Assembly (NCBI GenBank): GCA_002502245.1
Contig: DAPW01000011.1
Span: 217,761 to 281,760 of the forward strand
DNA: 64,000 bases
From: Methanoregula sp. UBA154
GTDB lineage: Archaea; Halobacteriota; Methanomicrobia; Methanomicrobiales; Methanospirillaceae
Direction of reading: 5' to 3'
In this document: positions 36,005-45,505 of the stretch, piece after piece
Position numbering within the stretch: the stretch's first letter is position 1
Layout of the letters: every line of letters starts with the position of its first letter
The notes under the pieces: generated by a model
What the model saw: only the letters and a program-made list of their open reading frames with translations
What the model was told of the DNA's origin: nothing
Databases searched by the model: none
Made by a program: the position numbers and the translations under genes

Positions 36005-37117
36005 CTATTGGGACGTTCCGGCAACCTCACGCAGAATTTGCTTTTGGAACCCGGGCAGATCAAACTCCCGGGCCCGTGCCTCGCAGGCATCACGGTACAG
36101 CGCTGGATGACATGAGATCGCAGACACCGCGTCGATGATCGAGTCAACTTCGGGTTTTACAAGGATCCCCGTCTCCGGCGTCACCGTCTCCCGGTACCCC
36201 CCCTCATCCACGGCAACCACCGGCTTGCCGCTCGCCATGGCTTCAAGGGGGGTAAGCCCGTAGTCCTCGTCAAGCGCGGTACAGATATGCCCCCGGCACC
36301 TGGCATACAAATCCCGCAGTTCTTCGTCATGTACTTCACCGCGGATCGTAATATTCTGGGGAAGGTTCTGGCGTATCTTCTCTGCATATTTTGCGGCATG
36401 GTCCCCTCTGGCGTATCCCCCGATGATGATCAGGCGTTCTTCCGGCATCTGCCGGAAGGCTTCAATCTGGAGTTCAATCCTTTTTTCCGGGTAGAGCCGG
36501 TTCACGGAGAGCCAGAAATCTCCATACTCCTTACAGTGATAGAGGGAAGTATCCACCGGGGGATAAATCACCTGAGCATCCCGGTGGTGATAGTGCCGTA
36601 TCCTGGTTTGTACGTTTCGAGAGATGGCAATGATGCGATCGACCTTTGCAATGGATCGCTGGTCCGCGATCCGGTGAAAAAATGTCCATGTGCGGAACAG
36701 TTGGCGGGTGATAAAATCCTGCCGGGAAAGGAATGTGGCGTGCAGGTCATAAAATGCCCGGACCGGCGTATAGCAGTACCAGAGGTTCGGCCGGTGGCGG
36801 TGCGCTGCCGCAGGGCTCCAGTTGCCGGTAAAGATAAAAAAATCATACTTTTTTGAGAAGTCGCAGGTCCTGAATTTTATTGCTGCCGATATCTGTTTTA
36901 ACGGGGGAAAGGCAATGGTCTTTCCCAGGCTGATGACCCTGACCGTTGGATCAATTCTTGTTACCGCATCGGTATCGGTGGTGATGATATCCGCATCAAG
37001 GCACTTTGCCATCTCGATGACTACTTTCTCGCCCCCGCCGATAGCGCCAAAATAATCGTGGAAGATTGCGATTTTCACGGTTTTTCCCGGGACCTTTTTT
37101 AGTCCCCCTTCCACCAT
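36005..37117 (-). CDS. Glycosyltransferase family 4 (WbpZ-like)
   Basis: GT-B enzyme of 370 residues with IAIFHDYFGAIGGGEKVVIEM, WYCYTPVRAFYDLHATF, VDRIIAISRNVQTRIRHYH, LSVNRLYPEKRIELQIEAF and ALDEDYGLTPLEAMASGKP (paired glutamates). These features fit GT4 enzymes of mannan and D-rhamnan loci. The ATG at 37117 lies inside the last codons of gmd and is preceded by GGAGA. A GTG at 37078 is an alternative that would shorten the protein by 13 residues. Confidence 0.87.
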   Translation of the reverse strand: MVEGGLKKVPGKTVKIAIFHDYFGAIGGGEKVVIEMAKCLDADIITTDTDAVTRIDPTVRVISLGKTIAFPPLKQISAAIKFRTCDFSKKYDFFIFTGNWSPAAAHRHRPNLWYCYTPVRAFYDLHATFLSRQDFITRQLFRTWTFFHRIADQRSIAKVDRIIAISRNVQTRIRHYHHRDAQVIYPPVDTSLYHCKEYGDFWLSVNRLYPEKRIELQIEAFRQMPEERLIIIGGYARGDHAAKYAEKIRQNLPQNITIRGEVHDEELRDLYARCRGHICTALDEDYGLTPLEAMASGKPVVAVDEGGYRETVTPETGILVKPEVDSIIDAVSAISCHPALYRDACEARAREFDLPGFQKQILREVAGTSQ

Positions 37118-38151
37118 TTCTCCGGGAACTTCCCTGCAATGATCGCATCGCCCTCGCCGGGCACTTCGAGGCCGGCCGCCCGGAGGTCCGCATCAACCAT
37201 GATCCTGACCAGGTCCCCGAACCTGATCTTCGGTTTCCACCCGAGGATGCGCTCTGCCTTCGTTGCATCGCCAATGAGCACATCGACCTCTGTGGGCCGG
37301 AAATATTTCGGATCGATCCTGACGTGCACATCCAGATCGAGGTCGGCATAGGCAAATGCAGCCTCAAGGAACTCCCTGACCGAATGTGTCTCACCGGTTC
37401 CGATCACAAAATCATCCGGAACACGTGCCTGGAGCATCATCCACATGGCCTCAACATATTCCGGCGAGAATCCCCAGTCCCGTTTTGCATCAAGGTTGCC
37501 AAGGTACAGGTGCTCTGCTTTCTTTGCAAGGATTGCTGCTATTCCCCGGGTGATCTTCCGGGTCACAAACGTCTCCCCGCGACGGGGGGATTCATGGTTG
37601 AAGAGGATACCGTTTGTGGCAAACATGTTATAGCCCTCGCGGTAATTCCTGACCATCCAGTACGAATAGACTTTCGCACAGGCGTACGGGCTTCGCGGGA
37701 CAAATGCGGTCTGCTCGTCCTGCGGGGGTTGTGCCCCGCCAAACATCTCGCTTGAGGACGCCTGGTAAAACCGGGTGCCATTCCCGCTCCGCCGGATCGA
37801 TTCAAGGATCCGGGTCGTGCCCAGTCCCGTCACATTGCCGGTATACTCCGGGATATCAAAGCTCACCCGGACATGGCTCTGCGCCCCGAGATGGTACACC
37901 TCGTCGGGTTTTGTATTGTAGATGATATTGGCGATCTGTTCGGAATCGGAGAGGTCCCCGAAATGGAGGAAGAACCGGGCGCCTTCTTCGTGGGGATCGA
38001 CATAGATATGGTCAATCCTTGACGTATTGAATGTCGATGCCCTCCGGATAAGGCCATGGACCTCGTAGCCTTTTTTCAGCAGTAATTCCGCAAGGTACGA
38101 CCCGTCCTGCCCGGTGAGTCCGGTTATCAGTGCTTTTTTCTGGTGCGTCAT
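37099..38151 (-). CDS. gmd: GDP-mannose 4,6-dehydratase
   Basis: Converts GDP-D-mannose to GDP-4-keto-6-deoxy-D-mannose with bound NADP. The protein, about 350 residues, has ALITGLTGQDGSYLAELL (cofactor loop), IRRASTFNTSRIDHIY, FHFGDLSD-type residues, LGAQSHVRVSFD, YQASSSEMFGGAQP and the catalytic Y-x3-K in SPYACAKVYSYWM, all close to standard Gmd. ATG 38151 follows GAGGA; the ATG at 38175 has no ribosome binding site. It acts just before the reductase encoded at 38233-39231. Confidence 0.93.
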   Translation of the reverse strand: MTHQKKALITGLTGQDGSYLAELLLKKGYEVHGLIRRASTFNTSRIDHIYVDPHEEGARFFLHFGDLSDSEQIANIIYNTKPDEVYHLGAQSHVRVSFDIPEYTGNVTGLGTTRILESIRRSGNGTRFYQASSSEMFGGAQPPQDEQTAFVPRSPYACAKVYSYWMVRNYREGYNMFATNGILFNHESPRRGETFVTRKITRGIAAILAKKAEHLYLGNLDAKRDWGFSPEYVEAMWMMLQARVPDDFVIGTGETHSVREFLEAAFAYADLDLDVHVRIDPKYFRPTEVDVLIGDATKAERILGWKPKIRFGDLVRIMVDADLRAAGLEVPGEGDAIIAGKFPEKWWKGD

Positions 38152-38232
38152 GGAATCATTTCCTCGTTTTCTCATTATATTTCATTTTTTCAATTCCTAA
38201 ATACGGGGGATAACGGGTGGTGGACCCCGTCC

Positions 38233-39231
38233 TCAGTTCTCTTTTCCGTGGGCTGATTCCCGTTGTATGCGGCGATCCCAGTATTCATAGACAGACCCGA
38301 GGCTCTGCTCGAAGGGGACGGTCGGGTTCCAGCCAAGTTCGCGCCGGATCTTCTCACTGCTTCCGATGATGCACGGGTTATCGATCGGGCGGATCTGTGC
38401 CTGTTCCTGGTGTACATCAACATCGATACCCTTCATGGCTGAAAGCAGGGTTATGATCTCCCTTATGGTCCGGCCCGTGCCACTGCACACGTTATAGACT
38501 TCACCGCGCCTTCCCTTCGACAGGAGGAGGTCATAGGCGGCGACAACATCATGCACATCAACAAAATCCCGCACGATCGATCCATTGCCAATATGGATCA
38601 CCGGATCCTGGAGCCCGTGCGCAATCCTCACGAACTGTTTCACGATTGCACTGATAACGAAGCGGTCGGTCTGGCCCGGGCCGCAGTGGTTGAAGGATCG
38701 CGTGCAGCAGATATCCAGGCCATACCCGTTGGCATAGATCGTTGCCAGCTGTTCCTGGGCAACACGCGCAACCGCATACGGGTTTGCAGGGTGCTGGGGC
38801 GTCTCTTCCGTGAGGGGCAGGTCCCTGGCAGATACAACACCATACTGCTCCGATGAACCGATCGAGAGCACCCGCGCCCCGTTGTCATTGAGCCTGACCG
38901 TGTCGATGATGTTTAAGAAGATATTGGTATTGTTCATGAACGAGAAGACCGGCGTTTTCCAGCTCTCGGCAACCGAGCTCTGTGCGGCCATGTGAAGGAT
39001 ATAATCCGGTTGTACGCATTCAAGAAACTTTTTTATCTTTGGGATCTCCAGCAGGTCAGCCCGGTGGAAGTAGTGGTTTGTGAGAAGTTCCGGGCGGACC
39101 GGGACAAAATCCCATGCCGGCTGCGAGCGGCTGATCCCGTGGATCTCGAGATCCTGACGGTACCTGGTCAGGAAATCCACCATGTGGCCCCCGACAAAAC
39201 CACTGATACCGGTAATGAGCAGTTTTTTCAT
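38233..39231 (-). CDS. rmd: GDP-4-keto-6-deoxy-D-mannose reductase (Rmd-like)
   Basis: The SDR protein of 332 residues has LLITGISGFVGGHMVDFL, HMAAQSSVAESWKTP, LSIGSSEQYGVVSARDLPL, and NPYAVARVAQEQLA, in which the Tyr is present but the lysine position of Y-x3-K reads arginine. In Rmd from rhamnan producers this position is also often non-canonical, so activity is still expected, but it deserves a check. With Gmd it would make GDP-D-rhamnose. GDP-talose or another 6-deoxyhexose is possible. It is the first gene of the minus-strand block. Confidence 0.82.
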   Translation of the reverse strand: MKKLLITGISGFVGGHMVDFLTRYRQDLEIHGISRSQPAWDFVPVRPELLTNHYFHRADLLEIPKIKKFLECVQPDYILHMAAQSSVAESWKTPVFSFMNNTNIFLNIIDTVRLNDNGARVLSIGSSEQYGVVSARDLPLTEETPQHPANPYAVARVAQEQLATIYANGYGLDICCTRSFNHCGPGQTDRFVISAIVKQFVRIAHGLQDPVIHIGNGSIVRDFVDVHDVVAAYDLLLSKGRRGEVYNVCSGTGRTIREIITLLSAMKGIDVDVHQEQAQIRPIDNPCIIGSSEKIRRELGWNPTVPFEQSLGSVYEYWDRRIQRESAHGKEN

Positions 39232-39441
39232 GCGTATTCCCCTGCATTAGAAGAAAAATGATCTGGATCCTTGTGGACAACCCGGGATCTTCTTTTTCCC
39301 TTCTCCTAACTATTCAGTTTTTTTTCACATGAACTTTCGCATACCCGGCATCATGTCGGCACCACCAGCGTATTCCCATGGATTTATTGAATACAACGTT
39401 GATTATGATGAGTATATCCTCCTTCCCGGCAGGTCTCTGAA

Positions 39442-40611
39442 ATGAGCACATCATATCCTGACAGCGTTCCCGTGACCGTCTCCGTGATCCTTCCCGCGCT
39501 CAATGAAGAGCGGACCATTGCAGCCTGCATCCGGAAGATCCAGGCGGTTTTTTTACAGAACTCTCTTGACGGGGAGATCCTTGTTGCCGACTCATCCACG
39601 GATACGACTGCAGATATTGCCCGTTCCCTCGGTGCAACCGTCATACACCCGAAAAAGCCCGGCTACGGAAATGCATACCTCGCCGCCTTCCGCCATGCCC
39701 GGGGCCGGTATATTATCCTTGGCGATGCGGATGATACCTATGATTTTTCCGAGATCCCGCAGCTGCTTGCCCCGCTTGAGGCAGGCGCGGACTTTGTTGT
39801 CGGGTCGAGGTTCAGGGGTACGATCCGGCCCGGGGCGATGGCTCCCCTCCACCGGTATATCGGCAACCCTCTCCTCACCTGGATGATCAATGTCATCTTC
39901 GGGACGGAGTATTCCGATACGCACAGCGGCTTTCGTGCGATGACCCGCGAGGCGCTCGACCGTCTCACGTTAACAACCGGGGGCATGGAGTTTGCCTCGG
40001 AGATGCTGGTGATGGCCGCAAAAGAGCAGCTGAAGGTCGCGGAGGTGCCCATCGATTACTATCCCCGGCAGGCCCCCTCAAACCTGCACAGTTTTGCTGA
40101 CGGCTGGCGGCATATACGGTTCGTCCTGCTCATGAAGCCCCTCCCGTTCGTGGCGATCCCGGGCCTGCTCCTCTCCCTTGTCGGTATTCTGCTGATGGGC
40201 TTCTTTTATTTTAAGGGAAATGTCGAGTCATCGCACCTCCATGTATTTATTCTTGGAGCCATCCTCCTCATGGGCGGTCTCCAGGTCATCCTCACCGGCT
40301 TCCTGATGAAGACCTATTCTGTTGTCCATGGGTACGAGAACAAGGCGGGGATCATCATCAGCCTGATGCAGTACCACAACCTGGAGAAATTCCTGCTCCT
40401 GGGTGCGTGTCTCGTCCTCGCGGGAGTCCTGCTGGGATTCAATATCATCATCAAGTGGTTCGCGGTGAGCTTTGGTTTTCTGTCGGAGATCTCCACTGCC
40501 ATCGCGGCCCTTGTCCTGATCGTGAGCGGCATCCAGGTCTTTCTCTTTACCGTGTTCCAGAGTATGATGATTCTGAACGAGAACAACAACCATGACGGAT
40601 CTGACGGATGA
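39442..40611 (+). CDS. Family 2 glycosyltransferase with C-terminal membrane helices
   Basis: The 389-residue protein has VILPALNEERTIAACIRK, GEILVADSSTDTTADIA, YIILGDADDTYDFSEIPQLL (D-x-D), and DTHSGFRAMTREALDRL. After residue 230 there are four to five hydrophobic helices. The fold and order match DPM1/GtrB-type polyprenyl-phosphate sugar synthases and uncharacterised archaeal relatives. Its last 4 bases overlap the start of the GT4 gene downstream. The 210-base gap on its left separates it from the divergent rmd-like gene and probably holds both promoters. Confidence 0.83.
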   Translation: MSTSYPDSVPVTVSVILPALNEERTIAACIRKIQAVFLQNSLDGEILVADSSTDTTADIARSLGATVIHPKKPGYGNAYLAAFRHARGRYIILGDADDTYDFSEIPQLLAPLEAGADFVVGSRFRGTIRPGAMAPLHRYIGNPLLTWMINVIFGTEYSDTHSGFRAMTREALDRLTLTTGGMEFASEMLVMAAKEQLKVAEVPIDYYPRQAPSNLHSFADGWRHIRFVLLMKPLPFVAIPGLLLSLVGILLMGFFYFKGNVESSHLHVFILGAILLMGGLQVILTGFLMKTYSVVHGYENKAGIIISLMQYHNLEKFLLLGACLVLAGVLLGFNIIIKWFAVSFGFLSEISTAIAALVLIVSGIQVFLFTVFQSMMILNENNNHDGSDG

Positions 40612-41735
40612 AGATCGCCTTTGTCTACGATGTCATCTACCCGTATGTGAAAGGTGGTGTGGAGAAGCGTATCCACGAACTCGCCACCCGTCTTTCAGCC
40701 CGGGGGCACGATGTGCATATCATCGGCATGAAATACTGGGAGGGAGCAGATTCCCAGAAAAAGGACGGGGTAACCCTTCACGGGGTCTTTCCGTCACGGG
40801 AGCTCTATGCAGATGGCAGGAGAACCATCCGGGAAGCGATCTATTTCAGCAGCCGTCTCATCCCGTTCCTGATGCGGGAAAAGTTTGACATCATCGACTG
40901 CCAGCAGTTTCCCTATTTCCCGTGCTTCTCCGTCAAACTTGTATCGGTTCTCAAAAAAATGCCGTTTGTGATCACCTGGCACGAAGTATGGGGCGACTAC
41001 TGGTATGAATACCTGGGATGGAAAGGTGTTTTTGGAAAAACAACCGAAGGTCTGGTGTCAGGACTCACGCCGAATATCAGTGCAGTATCCGGCATAACTG
41101 CCGTAAACCTCCGTCGCCTTGGAGTTTGCAGTGAGATCGCTGTTTTCCCCAATGGGATTGATACCGTCCGGGTACGCACTCTTTCCCCGGCACCGCATTC
41201 CTCGGACATCATTTTTGTGGGGCGCCTCATGAAAGAGAAACATGTGGATGTGCTGGTACAGGCATTTGCAACGCTCCTGCCAGAAAAACCGGGCCTCACG
41301 CTGGTGATACTCGGTGAAGGGCCGGAGCGGGAGGCCATCAGGTTCCTGATCCGTGACCGTGGAATTGTCGACCGGGTTCTCTTAAAGCCATTCGTGGACA
41401 CCCACGACGAGGTCATCAGCCTGATGAAGTCGTCCCATGTCTGCGTCATCCCCTCCACGCGGGAAGGATTTGGCATCGCTGCACTGGAAGCGCTCGCCTG
41501 CGGCCTTCCGGTGGTCACCGTGGACCACCCGGATAATGCCATCCGTGATTTGATTTCGGAAGAAACAGGATTTCTCTCATCACTAACCGTTGAGGATCTT
41601 GCCGGTAACATCAGGTGTGCCCTGAGCAGGTACCCGGCAATGAAAACGGCCTGCATCCGGTCAGCGGAATTCTATGACTGGGATACCGTGGTTATCCGCC
41701 TTGAGCGGTATTATCAGTCTGTCCTGAGCCCGTGA
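40608..41735 (+). CDS. Glycosyltransferase family 4
   Basis: GT4 enzyme of 375 residues with KIAFVYDVIYPYVKGGVEKR (N-terminal loop), FDIIDCQQFPYFPCFSV, VFPNGIDTVRV, FVGRLMKEKHVDVLVQAFA and IPSTREGFGIAALEALACG with the E-x7-E pair. The ATGA overlap couples it to the GT2 gene. The pair lies between the rhamnan-like block and the oligosaccharyltransferase, so the product could feed either. Confidence 0.88.
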   Translation: MKIAFVYDVIYPYVKGGVEKRIHELATRLSARGHDVHIIGMKYWEGADSQKKDGVTLHGVFPSRELYADGRRTIREAIYFSSRLIPFLMREKFDIIDCQQFPYFPCFSVKLVSVLKKMPFVITWHEVWGDYWYEYLGWKGVFGKTTEGLVSGLTPNISAVSGITAVNLRRLGVCSEIAVFPNGIDTVRVRTLSPAPHSSDIIFVGRLMKEKHVDVLVQAFATLLPEKPGLTLVILGEGPEREAIRFLIRDRGIVDRVLLKPFVDTHDEVISLMKSSHVCVIPSTREGFGIAALEALACGLPVVTVDHPDNAIRDLISEETGFLSSLTVEDLAGNIRCALSRYPAMKTACIRSAEFYDWDTVVIRLERYYQSVLSP

Positions 41736-42082
41736 TTTTTTCTCCTGCAGGGAGCCCGGAGAACACTTGGGAAGAGTGATGGCTGGACCATGGAATTACC
41801 GGGTGTCTGAACTGCCGGTGCATATGTGTACAGGACAGATTGCCGTTTTTTTTCTTGAGTACCAAATCTGCCGCAGGGCGCCCCTCCGGGGGCGGCGGCA
41901 TCCATTGCAACAGGGGAGGGTTGCTATGCAACGATGGGCCGCCGACCCCCCCGGGACTGGTAGCCCCAAGGATGGGGAGGTATCATCTCTCCTGAAAACT
42001 TTTTGGTTTTCTCCCAGGCAAAAAAATACAAAATCAGGGACTTCAGTTCACAGCCCCGGATCAGAAAACCGGAAACCTGCTG
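41736..42082 (+). other. Intergenic region with GC-rich repeat sequence
   Basis: No gene is seen. Bases 41866-41915 are a copy of repeat family B and about 41915-41985 resembles the C-run/G-run end of family A. The rest is unassigned and lies between convergent genes. Confidence 0.5.
41866..41985 (+). repeat. Dispersed repeat, family B copy plus family A-like tail
   Basis: CTGCCGCAGGGCGCCCC, TCCGGGGGCGGCGG and CATTGCAACAGGG match the copy near 45130 (opposite strand) and the copy near 58130. The following CCGACCCCCCCGGGACTGG resembles the C-run/G-run block of family A. Confidence 0.6.
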
Positions 42083-44734
42083 TCACTCCCTGACAAGGAG
42101 TCCCTGTATCACATCGGTCTCGCTGACCTCAATATCCCTCGCAGTCCCGACAAGGTGATACGGCCCGGCTGCATGGACCTCGTACGGGTTCCCGGTTGTG
42201 GAATACGGCACGATAAACTGACCTGCGACACTCTCCTGCCGGTAGGTAAAGGTCCGGCCGGTATTGGTGACGACCGCCAGTTCAATGACACCCGTGCCGG
42301 TAATACGGGCTCCCCTGACATACTCGAATATTTTCACCATTTTAATACCCGGGAGCGTGATGGATCCGGATTCCGGAAACAGGATCGCAGCCGCATCATC
42401 TTCGGATTCGTGGACCAGCCGGTAGTGTTGTACTGCCGGTACTTCCTGCAGGGGCCGGGTGGGGAGGCCGGAATAGAGCGCAGCGTAGGTGGTCGGTAGT
42501 AATTCCGGCCCCTCGGGTATTATGGGCGTCGTGTTATCGAGCGCTGATACCGTCATGGTCTTCCCGCCCGTGATCACCCGGGAGTAACCGGTGGCTTCGG
42601 CGGATTCCTGCGATGTCGGCAGCCGGATGACATAGGTCGTATATTCAGCGGTCGTCGGTGCTACCATCGAACCGTCGAAATTGTGCAGCCTTACCACCAT
42701 GGTCTGGAAATAGTCATTGTCGTACCGGTGAACTTTTTTCAGGTTGAGCGGATCGGCGGTATCCGGGACCAGGAACCACTTGATATAGCGCGAGATATCG
42801 ACTGACCCGCTCACCCAGGGAACGAGATTGGTGAACCGGTCCACTGCCATCGCTGAATCCGTTATGACATACCGTCCCCGGTATGCTTCAATGATGCCGG
42901 TTGCTTCCGTCTCATTCCCGGCAAGGAAGAAGGATGCCGTTCCATTCGGACCCCCGAGATTGTCCTGGAACGGATTGGTGATGGGCAGGCGGTGGGCAAA
43001 GAAGGTGATCCAGTGCCCGGCATCCCACACGGCAATGATGCCGTACGACTCCGCGGGCATGGTATAACTTCCCGCCTCGTACTTCCCGAAATAGTCAACG
43101 CCCGGATCGGGAGTGTTCGTTTTCAGCCAGTCAAGTGATTCCATCCAGTCATCAGGTATTACCTGTTCTTTCGCGCTCATCCCGTACTGATAGTCCTGCT
43201 GGATAGAAAGTGCGAGATGAATAACGGTGAGGAGGCATACAGCAAGGATACAGATACCTGCCAGGTACATACCGGCCGACCTCTCGTTTCCTGCAGAAGG
43301 ATCGCGCTGTTTCCGTTTTTGTGGTTTCCGGCGTGCCGGCGGGTTTTCCGGAAGCGCTCCCGAACCCGCGTCCTGTACCGTTGAAACGCCGGAAAGCCGC
43401 TGGTACAGACCTCCCGCGCTCTCCCAGCGGAATGGTTCCGTGATGCAGATCGCCGCAAGGAGGACGATATTGACGGTGAAATAGGTCAGGAACCTCTGGT
43501 GCTGGATGGTGATGAGGAGCATCAGTGCCGACCAGACCGCAACGAAAAGCAGTTCCCGTTCCTGGTTTTTCCAGAGGGAATATCCCAGCACCAGGAAACC
43601 ACCGGCTGCAAGGATGATCCCCACGTTGAGCGTGCCGAACGCGTTTGCCCATGACCAGGGGAGGGTTTCCTGCACGCCAACCGTGTATACCGAGAAACCA
43701 AAGAGCAGGTTCCGTGCCTGGTCCGAGATCGATCCCAGGGCAGGGACAACCTGGCTGAGAACGAGCGCTCCTGTGCCGAGCCCTGCAATGCTGATGAAGA
43801 ACCCCGCCCGTTTTTCCCGGAACAGTTCCGCAAGAATGCGGATGACCATGGTTTCAGCTATGAGCGCCAGGTGGATGTACACGATGCCCACGGAGTACTG
43901 GGAGAAGGATATCCCCTCACGCTTAAATCCGAACAGGACGAGCAGGACCATTGCCACTCCGAGCATCGCAATGTTCAGGATACAGAGGTAATCCATATTT
44001 CTCTTCCGGTAAAAATCTGCCAGACCCTGCAGGAGTGTGTAGACCGCGATGACGAGAAGGGTGAGAATCACCGTTGTGGACGTGATGAGCCCCAGAAAAT
44101 AGACCGTGCCGGCAAGTGCCGATATCAGGAAGAAATGCGGGAGTGTGCTGCGGATGTTGAGATCCACGGGGTTCTGCCGGGAGTACGCAAGCGCAGAGAG
44201 GTATACGAGGAAAAAGAGCGTGCTGAAGAACACTTCTGCGATATGGTGATCGATCATCCCGTACGAGGAGAATGAAAAATATACCAGCGAGGTTACGGAA
44301 ATGAGGCCGGCCGCGACAAGGCCGGTTTTATAGTCCCCGAGCTTCTTTCCAATCCCGTACATGACCGGGACCATGAGCACGGCCAGAATGGGCGAGACAA
44401 ATCCCGCGGTAGCAATAATCCCGCTCCGGGTGGCAGCACCGGTTACAAGGCAGAGCACGGCGCCTAGAAACGGGTAGAGCGGCCCCCAGTCGATCATTTT
44501 CCCCGCAGGGTATGCCGTCATCGGGTCAAACCAGTTATACTGGGGGAAATTATGGACCATCACCTCGATCTGCCGCAGGTTATACCAGGTGTCGGTATCA
44601 TACACCGGAAAAAAAGCCAGGTCCCTCGTGACGATTGCCGGGAGGATCCGGAGGATGAATGTAACCACCATAAAGAGAAAAAGGATCAGAACGATGAAGT
44701 GAGGCTGGTATTTTTTCAGCGCAGGGATATTCAT
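42083..44734 (-). CDS. aglB: AglB/STT3-like oligosaccharyltransferase
   Basis: The 883-residue membrane protein should transfer a lipid-linked glycan to asparagine of exported proteins. About 13 hydrophobic segments occupy the first 500 residues. The first external loop has YDTDTWYNLRQIE with D46 and D48 (D-x-D), and the second catalytic loop has SSYGMIDHHIAEVF. The soluble part carries IIAVWDAGHWITFFAHR in the position of the acceptor-binding WWDYG motif, so the first W is V and the YG is AG. Strand NVTGR-like beta domains follow. The function assignment rests on the STT3 loops; the acceptor specificity may differ because of the motif. The short polar linker PARRKPQKRKQRDP near residue 460 is unusual. 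Confidence 0.85.
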   Translation of the reverse strand: MNIPALKKYQPHFIVLILFLFMVVTFILRILPAIVTRDLAFFPVYDTDTWYNLRQIEVMVHNFPQYNWFDPMTAYPAGKMIDWGPLYPFLGAVLCLVTGAATRSGIIATAGFVSPILAVLMVPVMYGIGKKLGDYKTGLVAAGLISVTSLVYFSFSSYGMIDHHIAEVFFSTLFFLVYLSALAYSRQNPVDLNIRSTLPHFFLISALAGTVYFLGLITSTTVILTLLVIAVYTLLQGLADFYRKRNMDYLCILNIAMLGVAMVLLVLFGFKREGISFSQYSVGIVYIHLALIAETMVIRILAELFREKRAGFFISIAGLGTGALVLSQVVPALGSISDQARNLLFGFSVYTVGVQETLPWSWANAFGTLNVGIILAAGGFLVLGYSLWKNQERELLFVAVWSALMLLITIQHQRFLTYFTVNIVLLAAICITEPFRWESAGGLYQRLSGVSTVQDAGSGALPENPPARRKPQKRKQRDPSAGNERSAGMYLAGICILAVCLLTVIHLALSIQQDYQYGMSAKEQVIPDDWMESLDWLKTNTPDPGVDYFGKYEAGSYTMPAESYGIIAVWDAGHWITFFAHRLPITNPFQDNLGGPNGTASFFLAGNETEATGIIEAYRGRYVITDSAMAVDRFTNLVPWVSGSVDISRYIKWFLVPDTADPLNLKKVHRYDNDYFQTMVVRLHNFDGSMVAPTTAEYTTYVIRLPTSQESAEATGYSRVITGGKTMTVSALDNTTPIIPEGPELLPTTYAALYSGLPTRPLQEVPAVQHYRLVHESEDDAAAILFPESGSITLPGIKMVKIFEYVRGARITGTGVIELAVVTNTGRTFTYRQESVAGQFIVPYSTTGNPYEVHAAGPYHLVGTARDIEVSETDVIQGLLVRE

Positions 44735-44883
44735 TGCTATGTAATACTGATGAACGGATGGTGAATAAAGTTACGAAACGGGTTTTTCGTTTCTTTCATT
44801 GTCATGGTATGAGGACAATGTCAGTACCTGCGTTTTGAAATCCTGAGAAATATATCCGGCCAAAATTCCTTCGCATAATTCTG

Positions 44884-45044
44884 ACGCTCTTTTTGGGCTT
44901 CGCCCCCACCGCTATGGCATCCCCGAATTGCGATAACGCCGTATTACCTGGGCAATTTTGAATGGGGACAGTACAGATAATTCCAGGGCATCGCATGCGC
45001 CATGAGCCCCCAACGTGGCAGGGCTGGCGCAAAAGGGGGGGGCG
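44884..45044 (+). repeat. Structured dispersed repeat, family A copy 1
   Basis: Conserved blocks in order: TTGGGCTTCGCCCCCACCGC, ATTGCGATAACGCCGTATTACC, GGCATCGCATGCG, GAGCCCCCAACGTGGCAGGG and CTGGCGCAAAAGGGGGG. The TGCGAT and ATCGCA blocks are complementary and can close a stem. Confidence 0.75.
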
Positions 45045-45129
45045 ATTTAATCATTTCACGATGATTTCCCATGAAAATCGCTTCCTTTTAGGGATCGATT
45101 ATGGGGATTGATCCCGATATTCCCTGTTG

Positions 45130-45300
45130 CGATGAACGCCCGCCGCCCCGAAGGGCGCCCCGCGGCGGGGTTCCGGACGGTTAAAGAAATCTGGGAGATT
45201 GAACCGTCTTGCCCCGCCGTGCCTCGGAGAGGCCCTGAGGCGGGGAACCCTCGTAATCTCCACATTCTTTTGCCGATTTTCATGGTTTGAGTGTGAACTC
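45130..45300 (-). repeat. Dispersed repeat, family B copy (inverted)
   Basis: Read on the minus strand, it has ATGAAAATCGGCAAAAGA, CCCCGCCTCAGGGCC, TCTCCGAGGCACGGCGGGGC and, further on, GCCGCGGGGCGCCCTTCGGG then CATCGCAACAGGG. The first three blocks match 56461-56535 and the last ones match 41866-41915. Confidence 0.75.
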
Positions 45301-45339
45301 CCGTTCATGTGCGTTTCTACAGAGCAGAATTATTCAATA

Positions 45340-45505
45340 TCCCATTGACGGAGCGCCCCTGCGCATTGTGATAGTGCCCATTTTACCTGTAAGGGATATA
45401 ATTCGAGTTTCCATTTCACGAATTTCTCTCCAACGTTTTATCGTAATTGCGCCCCGACCCTCCCGTTGCGGGGGGACTGGTGGCGCAGGAGGGGGGGTTC
45501 TTATA
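45340..45505 (+). repeat. Diverged family A-like copy
   Basis: GCGCATTGTGATAGTGCCC and TTTTACCTG resemble the second block of family A. GACCCTCCCGTTGCGGGGGG followed by ACTGGTGGCGCAGGAGGGG resembles the final block. The similarity is partial. Confidence 0.45.

Noticed and set aside
43152..43652. 166-codon minus-strand frame in the AglB-like gene
   Set aside because: Different frame of the same strand, rich in Arg/Gly/Pro, as expected from GC-rich DNA; the long frame has all STT3 features.
44884..45044. GGGCTTCGCCC hairpins as simple transcription terminators
   Set aside because: The hairpin is one small part of a conserved 150-160 base element and is not followed by a T-run; archaeal termination does not need it.
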